Notes: generated by a model from the sequence alone, not told the origin. A DNA stretch of 64,000 bases from CAYFNF01 sp964344485 (GCA_964344485.1 CAYFNF010000003.1:124001-188000); one strand, 5' to 3'; counted from the stretch's first letter, positions 25,244 through 33,480 are shown. Made by a program: numbers and translations.

Positions 25244-25714
25244 CTAATATAAGGCAAACGGGCCTGCTAATCGGATGTCGCCCGAGCTAATTCCATCAAC
25301 AATGTAGTATTGGTCATTGCAGATAACTGCATAGCGGAACACCCATACCCCGTCTTCAACAGATCCTTGGTAGAATCGAAAGAACTCCCGTTGCTCTGCT
25401 TCAATTTCTGGTTCCTGGCACTCGAATGAAGGGTTCATACCAATGAGGTTCTGCGTCAATACAATACCATCTTCATAGTAACCGGTCATATCAACACCAA
25501 CAAATCGATCTTCAGGTATCTGTTCACGCTGCGACGTATAGGAAAAAAAGCTATGCACAGAACTCTTCCACCAAAGGACACTGCTAGTTAGTACCACCGC
25601 GAGAAAAAACACAAGAATCAACACCGCCCACAGTTTTGGGTGGCTACTCTGATCTGGGTCAGTAGGTATTTCGCTGTTAACGTGAGGCTGGTGGTTCATA
25701 ATTAATCGATCCAA
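25244..25714 (-). CDS. Single-TM membrane-anchored protein, unknown
   Basis: A 156-aa protein with a short cytoplasmic N-terminus, one TM helix (about residues 29-50, LWAVLILVFFLAVVLTSSVL) and an extracellular domain of about 100 residues with two Cys (ECQEPEI and AVICNDQYY). No family recognised. It overlaps the YwbE-family gene upstream by 13 nt and runs directly into the histidine phosphatase, so the three form an operon. Confidence 0.7.
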   Translation of the reverse strand: MDRLIMNHQPHVNSEIPTDPDQSSHPKLWAVLILVFFLAVVLTSSVLWWKSSVHSFFSYTSQREQIPEDRFVGVDMTGYYEDGIVLTQNLIGMNPSFECQEPEIEAEQREFFRFYQGSVEDGVWVFRYAVICNDQYYIVDGISSGDIRLAGPFALY

Positions 25715-25950
25715 TATTTAAGGTCTCCGAGCTCATCGTCTTCTTCATCGTCATCGTCAGTGAGAATCTCTTGCACTCGACCGACCTGCCCGCTTTCTAG
25801 ACGAACTTTGATACCGCGCGGATGCACTGCTTTACTAGTGAGAATATCCTTCACAATCCCGTGCGTTCTCTTGCCTGTTCGCTGGTCTTTTTTTAGTACG
25901 ATCTCCACTTCATCACCAGCAGAGATATCTTGTCGTTGTGTGCCGTCCAT
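25702..25950 (-). CDS. YwbE-family protein (DUF2196)
   Basis: An 82-aa protein with the whole YwbE core: ISAGDEVEIVLKKDQRTG, then THGIVKDIL and HPRGIKVRLESGQVGRVQEI. The family is a small KOW-like beta-barrel of unknown role. The C-terminus adds an Asp/Glu run. The -10 TATGAT on the minus strand (25962-25957) ends 6 nt before the ATG, which suggests a leaderless mRNA. Confidence 0.9.
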   Translation of the reverse strand: MDGTQRQDISAGDEVEIVLKKDQRTGKRTHGIVKDILTSKAVHPRGIKVRLESGQVGRVQEILTDDDDEEDDELGDLKYWID

Positions 25951-26041
25951 ATCCTGATCATACTGGATTTAAGTGAAAATGCAAACGGTTTTGCTGTTAT
26001 TATCGCTCGCTCACAGTCGCGGTTTGTGATACAATTCTTTC

Positions 26042-26506
26042 ATGAACCAATATATGAACATTGCGGTTAAAGAGGCGTTTCAAGGTATTCGTGCTGGACA
26101 CGGAGGGCCGTTTGGAGCAGTAATTGTCTGTAATGGAGAAGTGATAGCACAGGACCATAACCGCGTGTTAGAAAGCAACGATCCATCAGCGCACGCAGAG
26201 ATGTTAGTCATTCGACAAGCTGCGCAGAAACTAAATCGCTATGACCTCTCAGACTGTGAGCTCTACGCTTCGTGCGAACCGTGCCCGATGTGTTTTGCAG
26301 TTATACACTGGGCGAAAATCACACAATGTTACTACGGCTGCACACGAGAAGACGCTGCACGCTCACAGTTTGATGACAAGTACTTATACGATGTGATAAA
26401 AGGCACTACTACAGAACTGCGCGTGACCATGGAGCAGATGGACCATGACGCCTGCATCAAGCCGTTCCAAGAGTGGGACCAGATGGAAGATCGGGAGCAG
26501 TATTAA
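26042..26506 (+). CDS. guaD: Guanine deaminase (CMP/dCMP deaminase fold)
   Basis: A 154-aa zinc-dependent deaminase. His51-Ala-Glu53 and Pro-Cys81-x-x-Cys84 bind zinc and activate water. The start GGPFGAVIV, the segment ESNDPSAHAEM, FDDKYLYD, and the end FQEWD follow Bacillus GuaD closely, so guanine to xanthine is the likely reaction; a tRNA or other purine substrate is less likely. Next to a phosphoribosyltransferase gene only 2.8 kb away, it may belong to purine salvage. The -10 TACAAT (26030-26035) ends 6 nt before the ATG (leaderless). Confidence 0.85.
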   Translation: MNQYMNIAVKEAFQGIRAGHGGPFGAVIVCNGEVIAQDHNRVLESNDPSAHAEMLVIRQAAQKLNRYDLSDCELYASCEPCPMCFAVIHWAKITQCYYGCTREDAARSQFDDKYLYDVIKGTTTELRVTMEQMDHDACIKPFQEWDQMEDREQY

Positions 26507-26598
26507 GTGAAGAACACTTTTAGAAAATGGTCGTAGCGAGACTTGAAAGGGAACGTATAGCGCAAAGGCACTTTTTATATATTATTACGAATGACCGC

Positions 26599-27117
26599 TT
26601 AACACTCCACGAGCTTGCTGTAAGTGGATCCAGTATGCGTAATATGTGATTCGTATAAGGCAATTTTTTGTGCAGTCATCTCCCATTCCACGTCCTGATG
26701 AAATGCAGAGTAATCGTATCCAGGTTGCAGCGGTTTTGTACAGCGCCCTAATGTGATGTGCGGTTTTAAGCTGCGGTGACTAGGTTTATCGAGTGCTTCT
26801 TCTACTAGCTCTTTCATTGCATAGATCTCTGGTGTTGCTGTGCCCGTTGCCCAGAGCAACCGAGGGTTACGGGGTGTTGGACCGAATTCAACAGCAGTAA
26901 AACGCAACGCGCAGGGCTGTACGGCTCCACGAATCTGCTCCATCATACTCACTACTTCTAACTCTTCGCGCTCCTCCCACGGTGGAATCAGCGTAATATG
27001 AAGATCACTGCTTCGTAACCAGCGCACTGGTAGGCTGGAAACATTTTTTTCCCACTCAACAATTTGTTGTTCTAAGTCTGATGATATCGGAATCCCGACA
27101 AATAATCGTTTTTGCAT
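26599..27117 (-). CDS. thpR: RNA 2',3'-cyclic phosphodiesterase (2'-5' RNA ligase family)
   Basis: A 172-aa LigT/ThpR protein. The two catalytic HxT motifs are LHITLIPPW (His40) and PHITLGRC (about residue 121), the expected spacing for two-fold 2H phosphoesterases. ThpR opens 2',3'-cyclic phosphates on RNA or nucleotides in the cytoplasm. It lies 12 nt after the ABC-2 permease gene and may be its operon passenger. Confidence 0.9.
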   Translation of the reverse strand: MQKRLFVGIPISSDLEQQIVEWEKNVSSLPVRWLRSSDLHITLIPPWEEREELEVVSMMEQIRGAVQPCALRFTAVEFGPTPRNPRLLWATGTATPEIYAMKELVEEALDKPSHRSLKPHITLGRCTKPLQPGYDYSAFHQDVEWEMTAQKIALYESHITHTGSTYSKLVEC

Positions 27118-27129
27118 GACTGTATATTA

Positions 27130-27933
27130 TTACACAGCGATGTCTCGTTTCTGGAATACCCACGCTCCTATTATCGTACACACGACGGCTGCGATAGAAA
27201 AAACTACGAGAGAAGTGAAGTTAAATTCATTCTGTGTCATCGCAGCAGCATGATCGTAATAGTAGAAGAACGAGATGTACTGTAAGTTTTCTGCTTTTTC
27301 AATAAGCGCCGCAGCGATATTGGCAACGTACATGAGAAACAGAATCGCCCCACAAAACATATACGCTCGACTGCGTTCTGAAGAGATCGCAGAGAACATA
27401 CTTGCCATACTAAACACCGCCCAACCGAGTAACATGGAAAGCGCTGCGATCTTTACATGGGGCCCAATATGATACTCCACACCATGAAACTGAACAAAGA
27501 GAATCACTGAAAACACCGATGCATTGACGAACACTGCTATGGCTACTAGCCCCGCGATGTAGCGTCCGAAATATAATCGTAGTCGCGATATAGGTTTTGC
27601 TAGGATATGCTCAATGGTCCCTTTCTCTACTTCACGCGCAAGTGTTGCTCCAGCAAATGAAACCACGAAGAAGATCACCATCAGCGGCATAATGATGCTG
27701 TAATTCTCAACATCCAGGAAATTCTCCAGCGTTTCAAAACTGATGTCCTCAATGTCAAACATCTTCATCATCGCTTCTGGGTAGTTCTCGACCATCTTTT
27801 GAAACTCCTCAGCTTGATCTAGAAACGAAGGATAGATCGCAACAAACATCCAGGTAAACAACATGCCAGCAAAACAGTAGGCCAGGATGGATGTCTTTTT
27901 ATCTATGAGGGTTCTGATGATTATTTGAAACAT
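27130..27933 (-). CDS. ABC-2 type exporter permease
   Basis: A 267-aa permease with six TM segments. After the first TM (about 16-36) an extracellular loop of 60 residues follows; then VSFAGATLAREVEKGTIEHI near 88-108 is the conserved ABC-2 stretch, followed by LAKPISR. It forms an exporter with the ATPase encoded 1 nt upstream; substrate unknown. Confidence 0.85.
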   Translation of the reverse strand: MFQIIIRTLIDKKTSILAYCFAGMLFTWMFVAIYPSFLDQAEEFQKMVENYPEAMMKMFDIEDISFETLENFLDVENYSIIMPLMVIFFVVSFAGATLAREVEKGTIEHILAKPISRLRLYFGRYIAGLVAIAVFVNASVFSVILFVQFHGVEYHIGPHVKIAALSMLLGWAVFSMASMFSAISSERSRAYMFCGAILFLMYVANIAAALIEKAENLQYISFFYYYDHAAAMTQNEFNFTSLVVFSIAAVVCTIIGAWVFQKRDIAV

Positions 27934-27934
27934 A

Positions 27935-28804
27935 CTAGGAATAGAATTCTAAGAATATATCTTCAAGATTTGCGTGAGTAATTTCCACATCATCGAATTG
28001 ATAGTTGCATAGTTTGTCTAGGAGCGGATTGATGTCGCCTTTTACTGTCATCTCTAAACCATTAGTGATCTGTTGAACAGATGAAATGCCGTCACCCTGA
28101 AAGTCGCTTTGTGGTAGCTCTTGTTTTGAAAACAAACGCACCGTGTACATGAGCTTCTCTTTAATGGACGAAACACTTTCCACCGCCACCATCTTGCCTT
28201 GCTTTATTATTCCAATGCGGTCGCAGACACGTTCGACCTCCCGTAAGTTATGCGACGACATAAAGATGGTCGCGCCGCGTGCACGTGCTTCTTCCAATAA
28301 GTCGTATACTTCGTTTTGCAGTATTGGATCCAGGGCGTTTGTGGGTTCGTCAAATATCAAGACATCGGGTTCGTTCATCATGGCTAAAATAATGCCGAGC
28401 TTCTGCCTGTTACCAGACGAGAGTTTCTTTGCTTTCAGGGACGTATCGAAGTCTAAACGTTTCACTAGCTGATCTGCGACATTGGTTTTGCCGTTCAGTT
28501 TACTGAAGAAATCTATATGTGTTTTACCCGTCCATTTATCGTAGAGCCGTACTGTACCCGAGAGGTAACCGACCTGATGCTTTAATGCAACAGATTCTTT
28601 TTGAGCGTTTTTATCAAGGATAGATATCTCTCCTTTAGTTGGACGGATATAATCCATCATACAGCGAATGGTAGTGGTCTTCCCTGCTCCGTTCGGACCA
28701 AGGAATCCGAAGATCTCTCCTTTTTCTACTTGAAAAGAGATACCGTCGACAGCTTTAATTTTGCCGAAGTGCTTATGAAGATCTGATAGTGATATAACGC
28801 TCAT
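27935..28804 (-). CDS. ABC-2 type exporter ATPase
   Basis: A 289-aa ATPase of the drug/antibiotic/lipid exporter group. Walker A GPNGAGKTTTIR (about 35-46), Q-loop LSGT, signature LSSGNRQKLGIILAM, Walker B VLIFDEPTNALD, His switch SSHNLREVE. The C-terminal 70 residues form the usual accessory domain. Minus-strand -10 TATAGT lies 9 nt before the ATG, giving almost no leader. Confidence 0.9.
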   Translation of the reverse strand: MSVISLSDLHKHFGKIKAVDGISFQVEKGEIFGFLGPNGAGKTTTIRCMMDYIRPTKGEISILDKNAQKESVALKHQVGYLSGTVRLYDKWTGKTHIDFFSKLNGKTNVADQLVKRLDFDTSLKAKKLSSGNRQKLGIILAMMNEPDVLIFDEPTNALDPILQNEVYDLLEEARARGATIFMSSHNLREVERVCDRIGIIKQGKMVAVESVSSIKEKLMYTVRLFSKQELPQSDFQGDGISSVQQITNGLEMTVKGDINPLLDKLCNYQFDDVEITHANLEDIFLEFYS

Positions 28805-28855
28805 ACTGTGGGTACTATAACAAAAAAATGAATTAAAAAAAAGGGCGATCTGGAA

Positions 28856-29362
28856 CTACACGGTGTCGCGGAAGGTCTCTTGCGGCTGATCGATCCACGG
28901 GCACTCACCGCTGGCGTCTGTTGCCACGAACTGCGCGTGGACGTCCGGTTCGACCGTTGAGGTCTGCTTGTGCCACAGGACAGCGAGCGTGATCTCGTCG
29001 CGTGGGATACTCTCCCAGTCAGCAAGCCACTGCAGGGTGCGTTCCGTGGTCAGACCCGAGTCCGTCAGGTCATCGACCAGAATCACTCCAGCGCGCCGAA
29101 GCGGTTTGGCTGAAGTGAGGTCGCGGCTGAGCATGACCTCGCGCTGCTTCTGGTCCCCGTCCGGGTAGCTGGAGACCGAGAGCACGGCCAGCGGAAGACC
29201 GAGCGTACGAGCGATCAGCTCACCGGGCAGCATGCCGCCCTTGGCGATGCAGATCACCTGCTGGAACTCGATTCCGCTCTCGCGAAGCTTCCGGATCAGG
29301 GTCCGGACCAGCTCGAAGTATGCGTCCCAGGTCACGTGTATTCGCGGGTGTTCGTCTGACAT
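28856..29362 (-). CDS. Purine-type phosphoribosyltransferase (GC-rich island)
   Basis: A 168-aa type I phosphoribosyltransferase. The PRPP loop is VILVDDLTDSGLTTE (about 96-110), preceded by the KGGMLPGELIA loop near 42-52. The C-terminus resembles xanthine/hypoxanthine-type enzymes, so salvage of a purine base to its nucleotide is likely; specificity is not certain. I start at the ATG at 29362 because GGAGG lies 11 nt upstream; the TTG 18 nt earlier would place that motif inside the gene. By hand count 29161-29220 is 40 of 60 G+C, far above the flanks, and codon use is rich in CTG, GTC, GAC and CGG, suggesting transfer. Confidence 0.85.
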   Translation of the reverse strand: MSDEHPRIHVTWDAYFELVRTLIRKLRESGIEFQQVICIAKGGMLPGELIARTLGLPLAVLSVSSYPDGDQKQREVMLSRDLTSAKPLRRAGVILVDDLTDSGLTTERTLQWLADWESIPRDEITLAVLWHKQTSTVEPDVHAQFVATDASGECPWIDQPQETFRDTV

Positions 29363-29441
29363 GATGGTTCCGTCCTCCAATTAGTTTTGCCCGTTTCTAT
29401 TGTACAACAAAAACAGTTTTTTTAGTATGTAGGGCTATAAA

Positions 29442-30359
29442 TTAATTTACCGTATAATCTGCGAACTCGGGCTCTCGGATGAATTCAACATGAGCCAGGT
29501 TGCCGACTCCTGTTTCCTGGTCCTGACGAATCATGCGCTCTAGATGTGGAATAATGCTCTCTGGATAAAAACGAATCGCGCTTAAACTATTTCTCAGCAC
29601 ATCGGATAAACGCACAGTTGCGTTTCCGGTCTCTTGAAAAGAAGGATCAATATGCTGGATTAATTGTTCGAGTAAACCGCGGAGGTGAGCCTCTGCTCGT
29701 CGCATGTTTTCCACTTCATCGTCTCGTAATTGTATTTTTCCACTATGTATCAATTCCATAATATGACTGGAAAGAACACCGAATAGATGTGGATTCTCCA
29801 TTTCAAGTTTATAGTAGCGATGAGATCCACCTTGTTCATCAGTAACCAAGAACTGTATTTCATCCATAGGGTACTCTCTGACTCCTGCTTTGCTCATCAA
29901 GTTTGGCATTGCGAGAACACGATCCTGGTCCCCAATGCTTGCAGTGAGCTCTTTGACTAGTCGATCAATCTCAGGAGCAGAACGATCCAATACAGTTGTG
30001 CGGTCCCCAGAATACTCCGTGCCAGGTTGTTCTCGTTGAATGACAAGCTTTCGATCAAGCACCGCGTTGTTCACCGTACGCCCAACAAAGTAATCTACTT
30101 GTGTTCTATCCAACGTACGTAGTAAGCTCGTGCGGTTATAACGCTTTCCTAGTGTTGGTGTTCGTAGCTGATCATACGTACCTTGCGAGAACTCCCGTTG
30201 CGGTTCACGTGTGAGTAAATGCTGTAGGTATCGCTCGGAACGTTCGACTGTTTGTCCTTCTTTTAGTTTCTCTTCTCTCAACCGCGCAACAAAACCTGGA
30301 TCATCGCGTAAGCGCGGATCTTGCCATCCTCCCCTTTGATATAACGGCCTACCTGGCAT
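29442..30359 (-). CDS. Hypothetical 305-aa protein
   Basis: A soluble, mostly helical basic protein, rich in Arg, Glu and Leu, without a signal peptide or TM segment. Its first 65 residues are Arg-rich (GRPLYQRGGWQDPRLRDDPG). I recognise no domain. Style and codon use resemble the 1,179-aa and 1,849-aa genes further on. The -10 TATAAT on the minus strand (30371-30366) ends 6 nt before the ATG, so the mRNA is likely leaderless. Confidence 0.7.
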   Translation of the reverse strand: MPGRPLYQRGGWQDPRLRDDPGFVARLREEKLKEGQTVERSERYLQHLLTREPQREFSQGTYDQLRTPTLGKRYNRTSLLRTLDRTQVDYFVGRTVNNAVLDRKLVIQREQPGTEYSGDRTTVLDRSAPEIDRLVKELTASIGDQDRVLAMPNLMSKAGVREYPMDEIQFLVTDEQGGSHRYYKLEMENPHLFGVLSSHIMELIHSGKIQLRDDEVENMRRAEAHLRGLLEQLIQHIDPSFQETGNATVRLSDVLRNSLSAIRFYPESIIPHLERMIRQDQETGVGNLAHVEFIREPEFADYTVN

Positions 30360-30417
30360 TGTTGTATTATACTACTATCTGTCTCTATTCTGGGTCTGAA
30401 TTACTGCTTTGTCAATA

Positions 30418-30446
30418 TTGACAGCTTTTACTACGTGATATATAGT
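30418..30446 (+). promoter_or_regulatory. Strong sigma-70 type promoter of the attenuator leader
   Basis: A perfect -35 TTGACA (30418-30423), 17-nt spacer and -10 TATAGT (30441-30446). Transcription should begin near 30453, three or so bases before a short reading frame. Confidence 0.85.
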
Positions 30447-30455
30447 ACTCGCAAC

Positions 30456-30506
30456 ATGAAGAACCACGTATACAACGCTACAGTAACAACTACCCACCTT
30501 ATGTGA
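30456..30506 (+). CDS. Candidate leader peptide 1 (Thr-rich)
   Basis: A 16-codon frame MKNHVYNATVTTTHLM and stop. Four of codons 9-13 encode Thr. The start is 9 nt after the -10, so it would be translated from a leaderless mRNA, as other genes here. The Asn-Ala codons contain the first strand of the pairing set and the stop codon lies in the second strand, the classic layout of ribosome-controlled attenuation. Its translation is inferred. Confidence 0.45.
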   Translation: MKNHVYNATVTTTHLM

Positions 30507-30558
30507 GGCGTTGTTTAGTTTGTATCAATACCCTAGCGCCTCACTCGAGGCGCTTTTT
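30472..30558 (+). terminator. Attenuator: competing hairpins ending in an intrinsic terminator
   Basis: Strand 1 (30472-30478) pairs with strand 2 (30508-30514). Strand 2 region 30503-30510 (GTGAGGCG) is an exact 8-bp match to strand 3 30537-30544 (CGCCTCAC). Strand 3 region 30535-30542 pairs with strand 4 30547-30554 in an 8-bp stem with a 4-nt loop, followed by TTTTT. The 2:3 and 3:4 pairings exclude each other, as do 1:2 and 2:3. Stalling at the Thr codons would free strand 2 and prevent termination. Confidence 0.6.
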
Positions 30559-30573
30559 GATTATTTATTCATT

Positions 30574-30645
30574 ATGAACTTTCTCTTTTTTCAATCAACT
30601 ACTACACCGTTATTGCTCTTCTTCCTCACTGGAACAGTGCCGTAA
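30574..30645 (+). CDS. Candidate leader peptide 2 (Phe/Leu/Thr-rich)
   Basis: A 23-codon frame MNFLFFQSTTTPLLLFFLTGTV ending at TAA. Five Phe, six Leu and five Thr make it resemble leader peptides of amino-acid operons. It has no Shine-Dalgarno sequence, and its coding region contains the first strand of a 12-bp hairpin. It may be only the arm of that structured RNA. Confidence 0.3.
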   Translation: MNFLFFQSTTTPLLLFFLTGTVP

Positions 30646-30700
30646 TTAGTGTTGTGTAGTTGAAAGGAAGAAGAGCGCGGTCCGAATGGGCCGTGTTTTT
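30615..30700 (+). terminator. Second hairpin pair with intrinsic terminator before the GCS2 gene
   Basis: A perfect 12-bp pairing (30615-30626 with 30665-30676) is followed directly by a 6-bp stem (30678-30683 with 30688-30693, one G-T pair) and a T-run to 30700. The second stem is a plausible terminator 30 nt upstream of the start codon, giving two successive checkpoints in one leader. Confidence 0.5.
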
Positions 30701-30729
30701 GTTCTTTTGAATGTAAAGGAGGAATTCCA

Positions 30730-31698
30730 ATGTATGGAATTGAAGCAGAGTATCTGATGACGAGTCATCGCATCCAAGATGTGCTCAAGCTGCAGCTCCC
30801 GGGCGTGACCGCCGAGTTCTTCGACTTCATGGTCGAGATCATCACGGATCCGCACGCGCGTGCACGTCAGGCTGTGGACCAGCTGGAGCGTCGGGTGCAA
30901 AGAATGCGTCGACGAGGTGTGGAGCTCGAGCAGTGGGCGTCCTTCCCGGACCGAGTTCAGCCGATTACGTTCACGGACGTGGTCGCAGACAGCCCGTACT
31001 ACCGCTGGGTCTATGACCAAGCGTGTAGATTCACGGGTCATGAGCCGCTGGACCTGCACCATGTGGGCATGCACCTGAACTACTCGTGCTCGGACATGAG
31101 CGAAAACGAGCTGGTGCACGCGGTGAACTGGTGTCGGTGCATGAACTTCTTGTTCATCCTGTTCTCAGCAAACTCACCGTTCCAGAATGGGCAGTCCTGC
31201 GGGCTACTGTCACGACGGTCATATCAGTACCCCAACCGATACGACGTCCCGCTGTGGGAAAGCGCCGTCGCGTTCAAGCGCTGGATCCAGGAGCAAGAAG
31301 CGTTGTATCGCATCTACCCTGGAAAAGGTCGCTGCTGGATGACGGTCTGCCCGCGCTTAGAGGATAATGATTTCCGCAAACCGATTCAACGGATCGAACT
31401 GCGATCGTTAGACTCAGGCACCAATGTCCGCTTCGGTGTTGTGCACGGGTGCTGCAAGCTACTCGAGCGCATTGTCTTGCGCGCACGCCAAGGAGCGCCC
31501 CTGCCAGCGCAACTGAACGAACTGCAGCACAACGATCGAGAGGTCTCGCGGCTCGGAGCAAGCGCATGGGTACGCTTGAATGGGCAAGAGTTCTGCGTGC
31601 AGCAGCTCGCTGAACAATGGGCAGCGGGTATCGACACGCTGGAGCAGATATTAACGCACGGATGCGCAGCACAATCGTCCTTGCGCTACTGCGTTTAA
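30730..31698 (+). CDS. GCS2-family carboxylate-amine (glutamate-cysteine-type) ligase
   Basis: A 322-aa ligase of the GCS2/YbdK superfamily. The metal-site start YGIEAEYLMTS (residues 2-12), HHVGMHLNYSCSD (about 106-118), ANSPFQNGQSCGLLSRRSYQ (about 147-166) and IELRSLDSG (about 228-236) are the family landmarks. Members join a carboxyl group to an amine with ATP, for example Glu with Cys; the substrate here is unknown. It is shorter than common members (about 370 aa). The start has a perfect Shine-Dalgarno AAAGGAGG. After an AT-rich first 15 codons the gene is GC-rich, unlike its neighbours. It is expressed behind a two-step attenuator and ends in its own terminator. Confidence 0.82.
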   Translation: MYGIEAEYLMTSHRIQDVLKLQLPGVTAEFFDFMVEIITDPHARARQAVDQLERRVQRMRRRGVELEQWASFPDRVQPITFTDVVADSPYYRWVYDQACRFTGHEPLDLHHVGMHLNYSCSDMSENELVHAVNWCRCMNFLFILFSANSPFQNGQSCGLLSRRSYQYPNRYDVPLWESAVAFKRWIQEQEALYRIYPGKGRCWMTVCPRLEDNDFRKPIQRIELRSLDSGTNVRFGVVHGCCKLLERIVLRARQGAPLPAQLNELQHNDREVSRLGASAWVRLNGQEFCVQQLAEQWAAGIDTLEQILTHGCAAQSSLRYCV

Positions 31699-31727
31699 CT
31701 CTCTGCAACACAAAGAGAACATGGTCT

Positions 31728-31756
31728 AGTATGAGCCACACATCATACTTTTTTTC
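31728..31756 (+). terminator. Intrinsic terminator of the GCS2 gene
   Basis: A perfect 7-bp stem (31728-31734 with 31743-31749) followed by a T-run, 30 nt after the stop. Confidence 0.85.
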
Positions 31757-31793
31757 TTTCTTCTAAACTGCGCCTACGAATAATAAAACGGTA

Positions 31794-33017
31794 TTATTTC
31801 ATTCTGAACTTCTTCCATGGGCTCCACTTGCTCCACCCAGCATCATTGCCGCATCGCACTCTGAAACGATAGTACTGTTTACTCTTCACGAATTTCTTTG
31901 ACTTTTTCAGAAATTTTGAATTAGTAGTAAGTCCTTTAAACTTTTTCACAGATGTAAATTTCCCGTTTGCTTTCTTTTTTTGTAACACTGCTTGATAGGT
32001 ATCGGCATTTGCTTTCGCTTTCCACCACAACTTTGCTGACTTCTTCTTTTTCTTTTTCACTTTCAGATGCTTCTTTTTCTTGATCTTGCTTGGTGCAGTG
32101 AGTTCATTAATTGTAAAATTTGCTAATGCATAATCTTCTGCTGAATCTGCTGCGCCATCAGTGGTCATAGCAACACTATGCGCTCCGGCAATCCCAGCAA
32201 CAGCATCACTGATCAATAAATCATACGCATCTTCATTACTTTTAGCTACGTCGGTAAGGACCTCACAACTGAGTACAGAATTCTGACTGAGGTCATACGT
32301 TAAAATCTCATCTAAAGTGCCTTTAGAATTGTCTATAGTTGCATCAGTTAGATCCCACCCTGATTCACTAGGCGATTTATTCTCTGCAACAAACACAATG
32401 CTTAGCTCTTCTCCGCTAGATAATCCACGGCTAAGCGTAAAATAGAGTTCTAGATCCAGTGTAGAGCCGGCGGTTGCCTCAGTTGGAGAAACTGATAACG
32501 AACCTACGGCATTTCCAAGGCCTTGGATGGACACAGTATCATCAGTCATGGTTGCATTCGCACTTTCACTCAGAGGCTGCGTTGTAACTCCAAAGCGAAT
32601 TGACGTTGCCTCATCAGGATTCACCGCATCTGCTAGGGTGACGGTATACTTGTCTGCGGGGAGTTTTGCGGATAACGTTAATACAGTGCCCCTGCCATCA
32701 AGCACTGGTGAAAAAATAAAATTGGAGTTGCCAATAGATCCCTCTGATGAAGGAACCACATTTTGTAAATTTACATACTCCGGACCGTCGTCTTCTGTAG
32801 AGAAAATTGAGATAGTTGAACCGCTGGGTAGATCTACGTTAGTAGTGACGGCGATAGTATACGTCTCGGTTTCCCCAGCAATAGAAGCTGTTGGTGCAGC
32901 GGATACTTCTGATATATTTGCATCTTCCGTTCCTTGCATGCTAAATGCTTGCGCAGATGATGGCGCGTACACCAGGACTGCTGCGATAGCGAGTGTAAGC
33001 AAGATTGTTTTTTTCAT
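31794..33017 (-). CDS. Secreted surface protein with Lys-rich Fn3-like C-terminus
   Basis: A 407-aa secreted protein with a signal peptide (residues 1-25, ending SSAQAFSM). Residues 30-300 form two similar beta-sandwich modules (ETYTIAVTTNVDLPSGSTI, then STLDLELYFTLSRGLSSGEEL). The last 100 residues are a fibronectin-like fold packed with lysine (KIKKKKHLKVKKKKKKSAK, later WSKWSPWKKFRMK). That tail resembles the tails of the proteins at 10106, 12062 and 14590. Likely cell-surface, with binding role unknown. A weak AT-rich hairpin lies after the stop. Confidence 0.8.
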   Translation of the reverse strand: MKKTILLTLAIAAVLVYAPSSAQAFSMQGTEDANISEVSAAPTASIAGETETYTIAVTTNVDLPSGSTISIFSTEDDGPEYVNLQNVVPSSEGSIGNSNFIFSPVLDGRGTVLTLSAKLPADKYTVTLADAVNPDEATSIRFGVTTQPLSESANATMTDDTVSIQGLGNAVGSLSVSPTEATAGSTLDLELYFTLSRGLSSGEELSIVFVAENKSPSESGWDLTDATIDNSKGTLDEILTYDLSQNSVLSCEVLTDVAKSNEDAYDLLISDAVAGIAGAHSVAMTTDGAADSAEDYALANFTINELTAPSKIKKKKHLKVKKKKKKSAKLWWKAKANADTYQAVLQKKKANGKFTSVKKFKGLTTNSKFLKKSKKFVKSKQYYRFRVRCGNDAGWSKWSPWKKFRMK

Positions 33018-33078
33018 ATGTATTCTTTATTGATTAAGTGTATAGTATAACAGAAAGCAATGCTTAAAAAAAGCTGCG

Positions 33079-33480
33079 CTATTTCATATTATACGATGCC
33101 TGGAGCCAGGATAATAATTCTTTATTAATGTCTTTCTTGCTTTTCAAATCAAGACAGATTTTATAGCTCTTTGCGGACAAAGGAACTACAGCTTTTATTC
33201 TTTGCTTGGCGATCTTCTGACTATAAATAAACCGGATCTCTAATCGGTCTTTTTTTGGTAGCGCTGCGAGAAAATCGAATGTGCCGAATAGGTGTACGCA
33301 ACAAGGAATGGAAATAATCTTGCACTTTCCAATTTTACTGTTTATCTCCTTTACCAAATAATTAAAAAGCTCTTGGGCCACTGTTTTGTTCTTGAAATGC
33401 TCTTTGACATCTAGTCTTTGGCAGGTGTGTGGTTGTTTCGCTCTACGAAAAATACGTTCGCATTTAGGGCAGGTCCACAT
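33079..33480 (-). CDS. Zinc-finger DUF5655-domain protein
   Basis: A 133-aa cytoplasmic protein. The N-terminal zinc ribbon is MWTCPKCERIFRRAKQPHTC, and the DUF5655 domain follows (about 25-130, with FLAALPKKDRLEIRF). I start at the ATG at 33480; a start two codons earlier is possible. Function of the family is unknown; the finger suggests nucleic-acid binding. The protein is basic. Confidence 0.8.
   Translation of the reverse strand: MWTCPKCERIFRRAKQPHTCQRLDVKEHFKNKTVAQELFNYLVKEINSKIGKCKIISIPCCVHLFGTFDFLAALPKKDRLEIRFIYSQKIAKQRIKAVVPLSAKSYKICLDLKSKKDINKELLSWLQASYNMK

Noticed and set aside
30718..30730. GAATTC beside the strong Shine-Dalgarno of the GCS2 gene as a cloning-vector scar
   Set aside because: A six-base site is expected by chance about every 4 kb and no other vector sequence is present.
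30646..31119. 157-aa minus-strand frame over the GCS2 start
   Set aside because: It crosses the Shine-Dalgarno and terminator of a clear gene; His/Arg-rich shadow of GC-rich codons.
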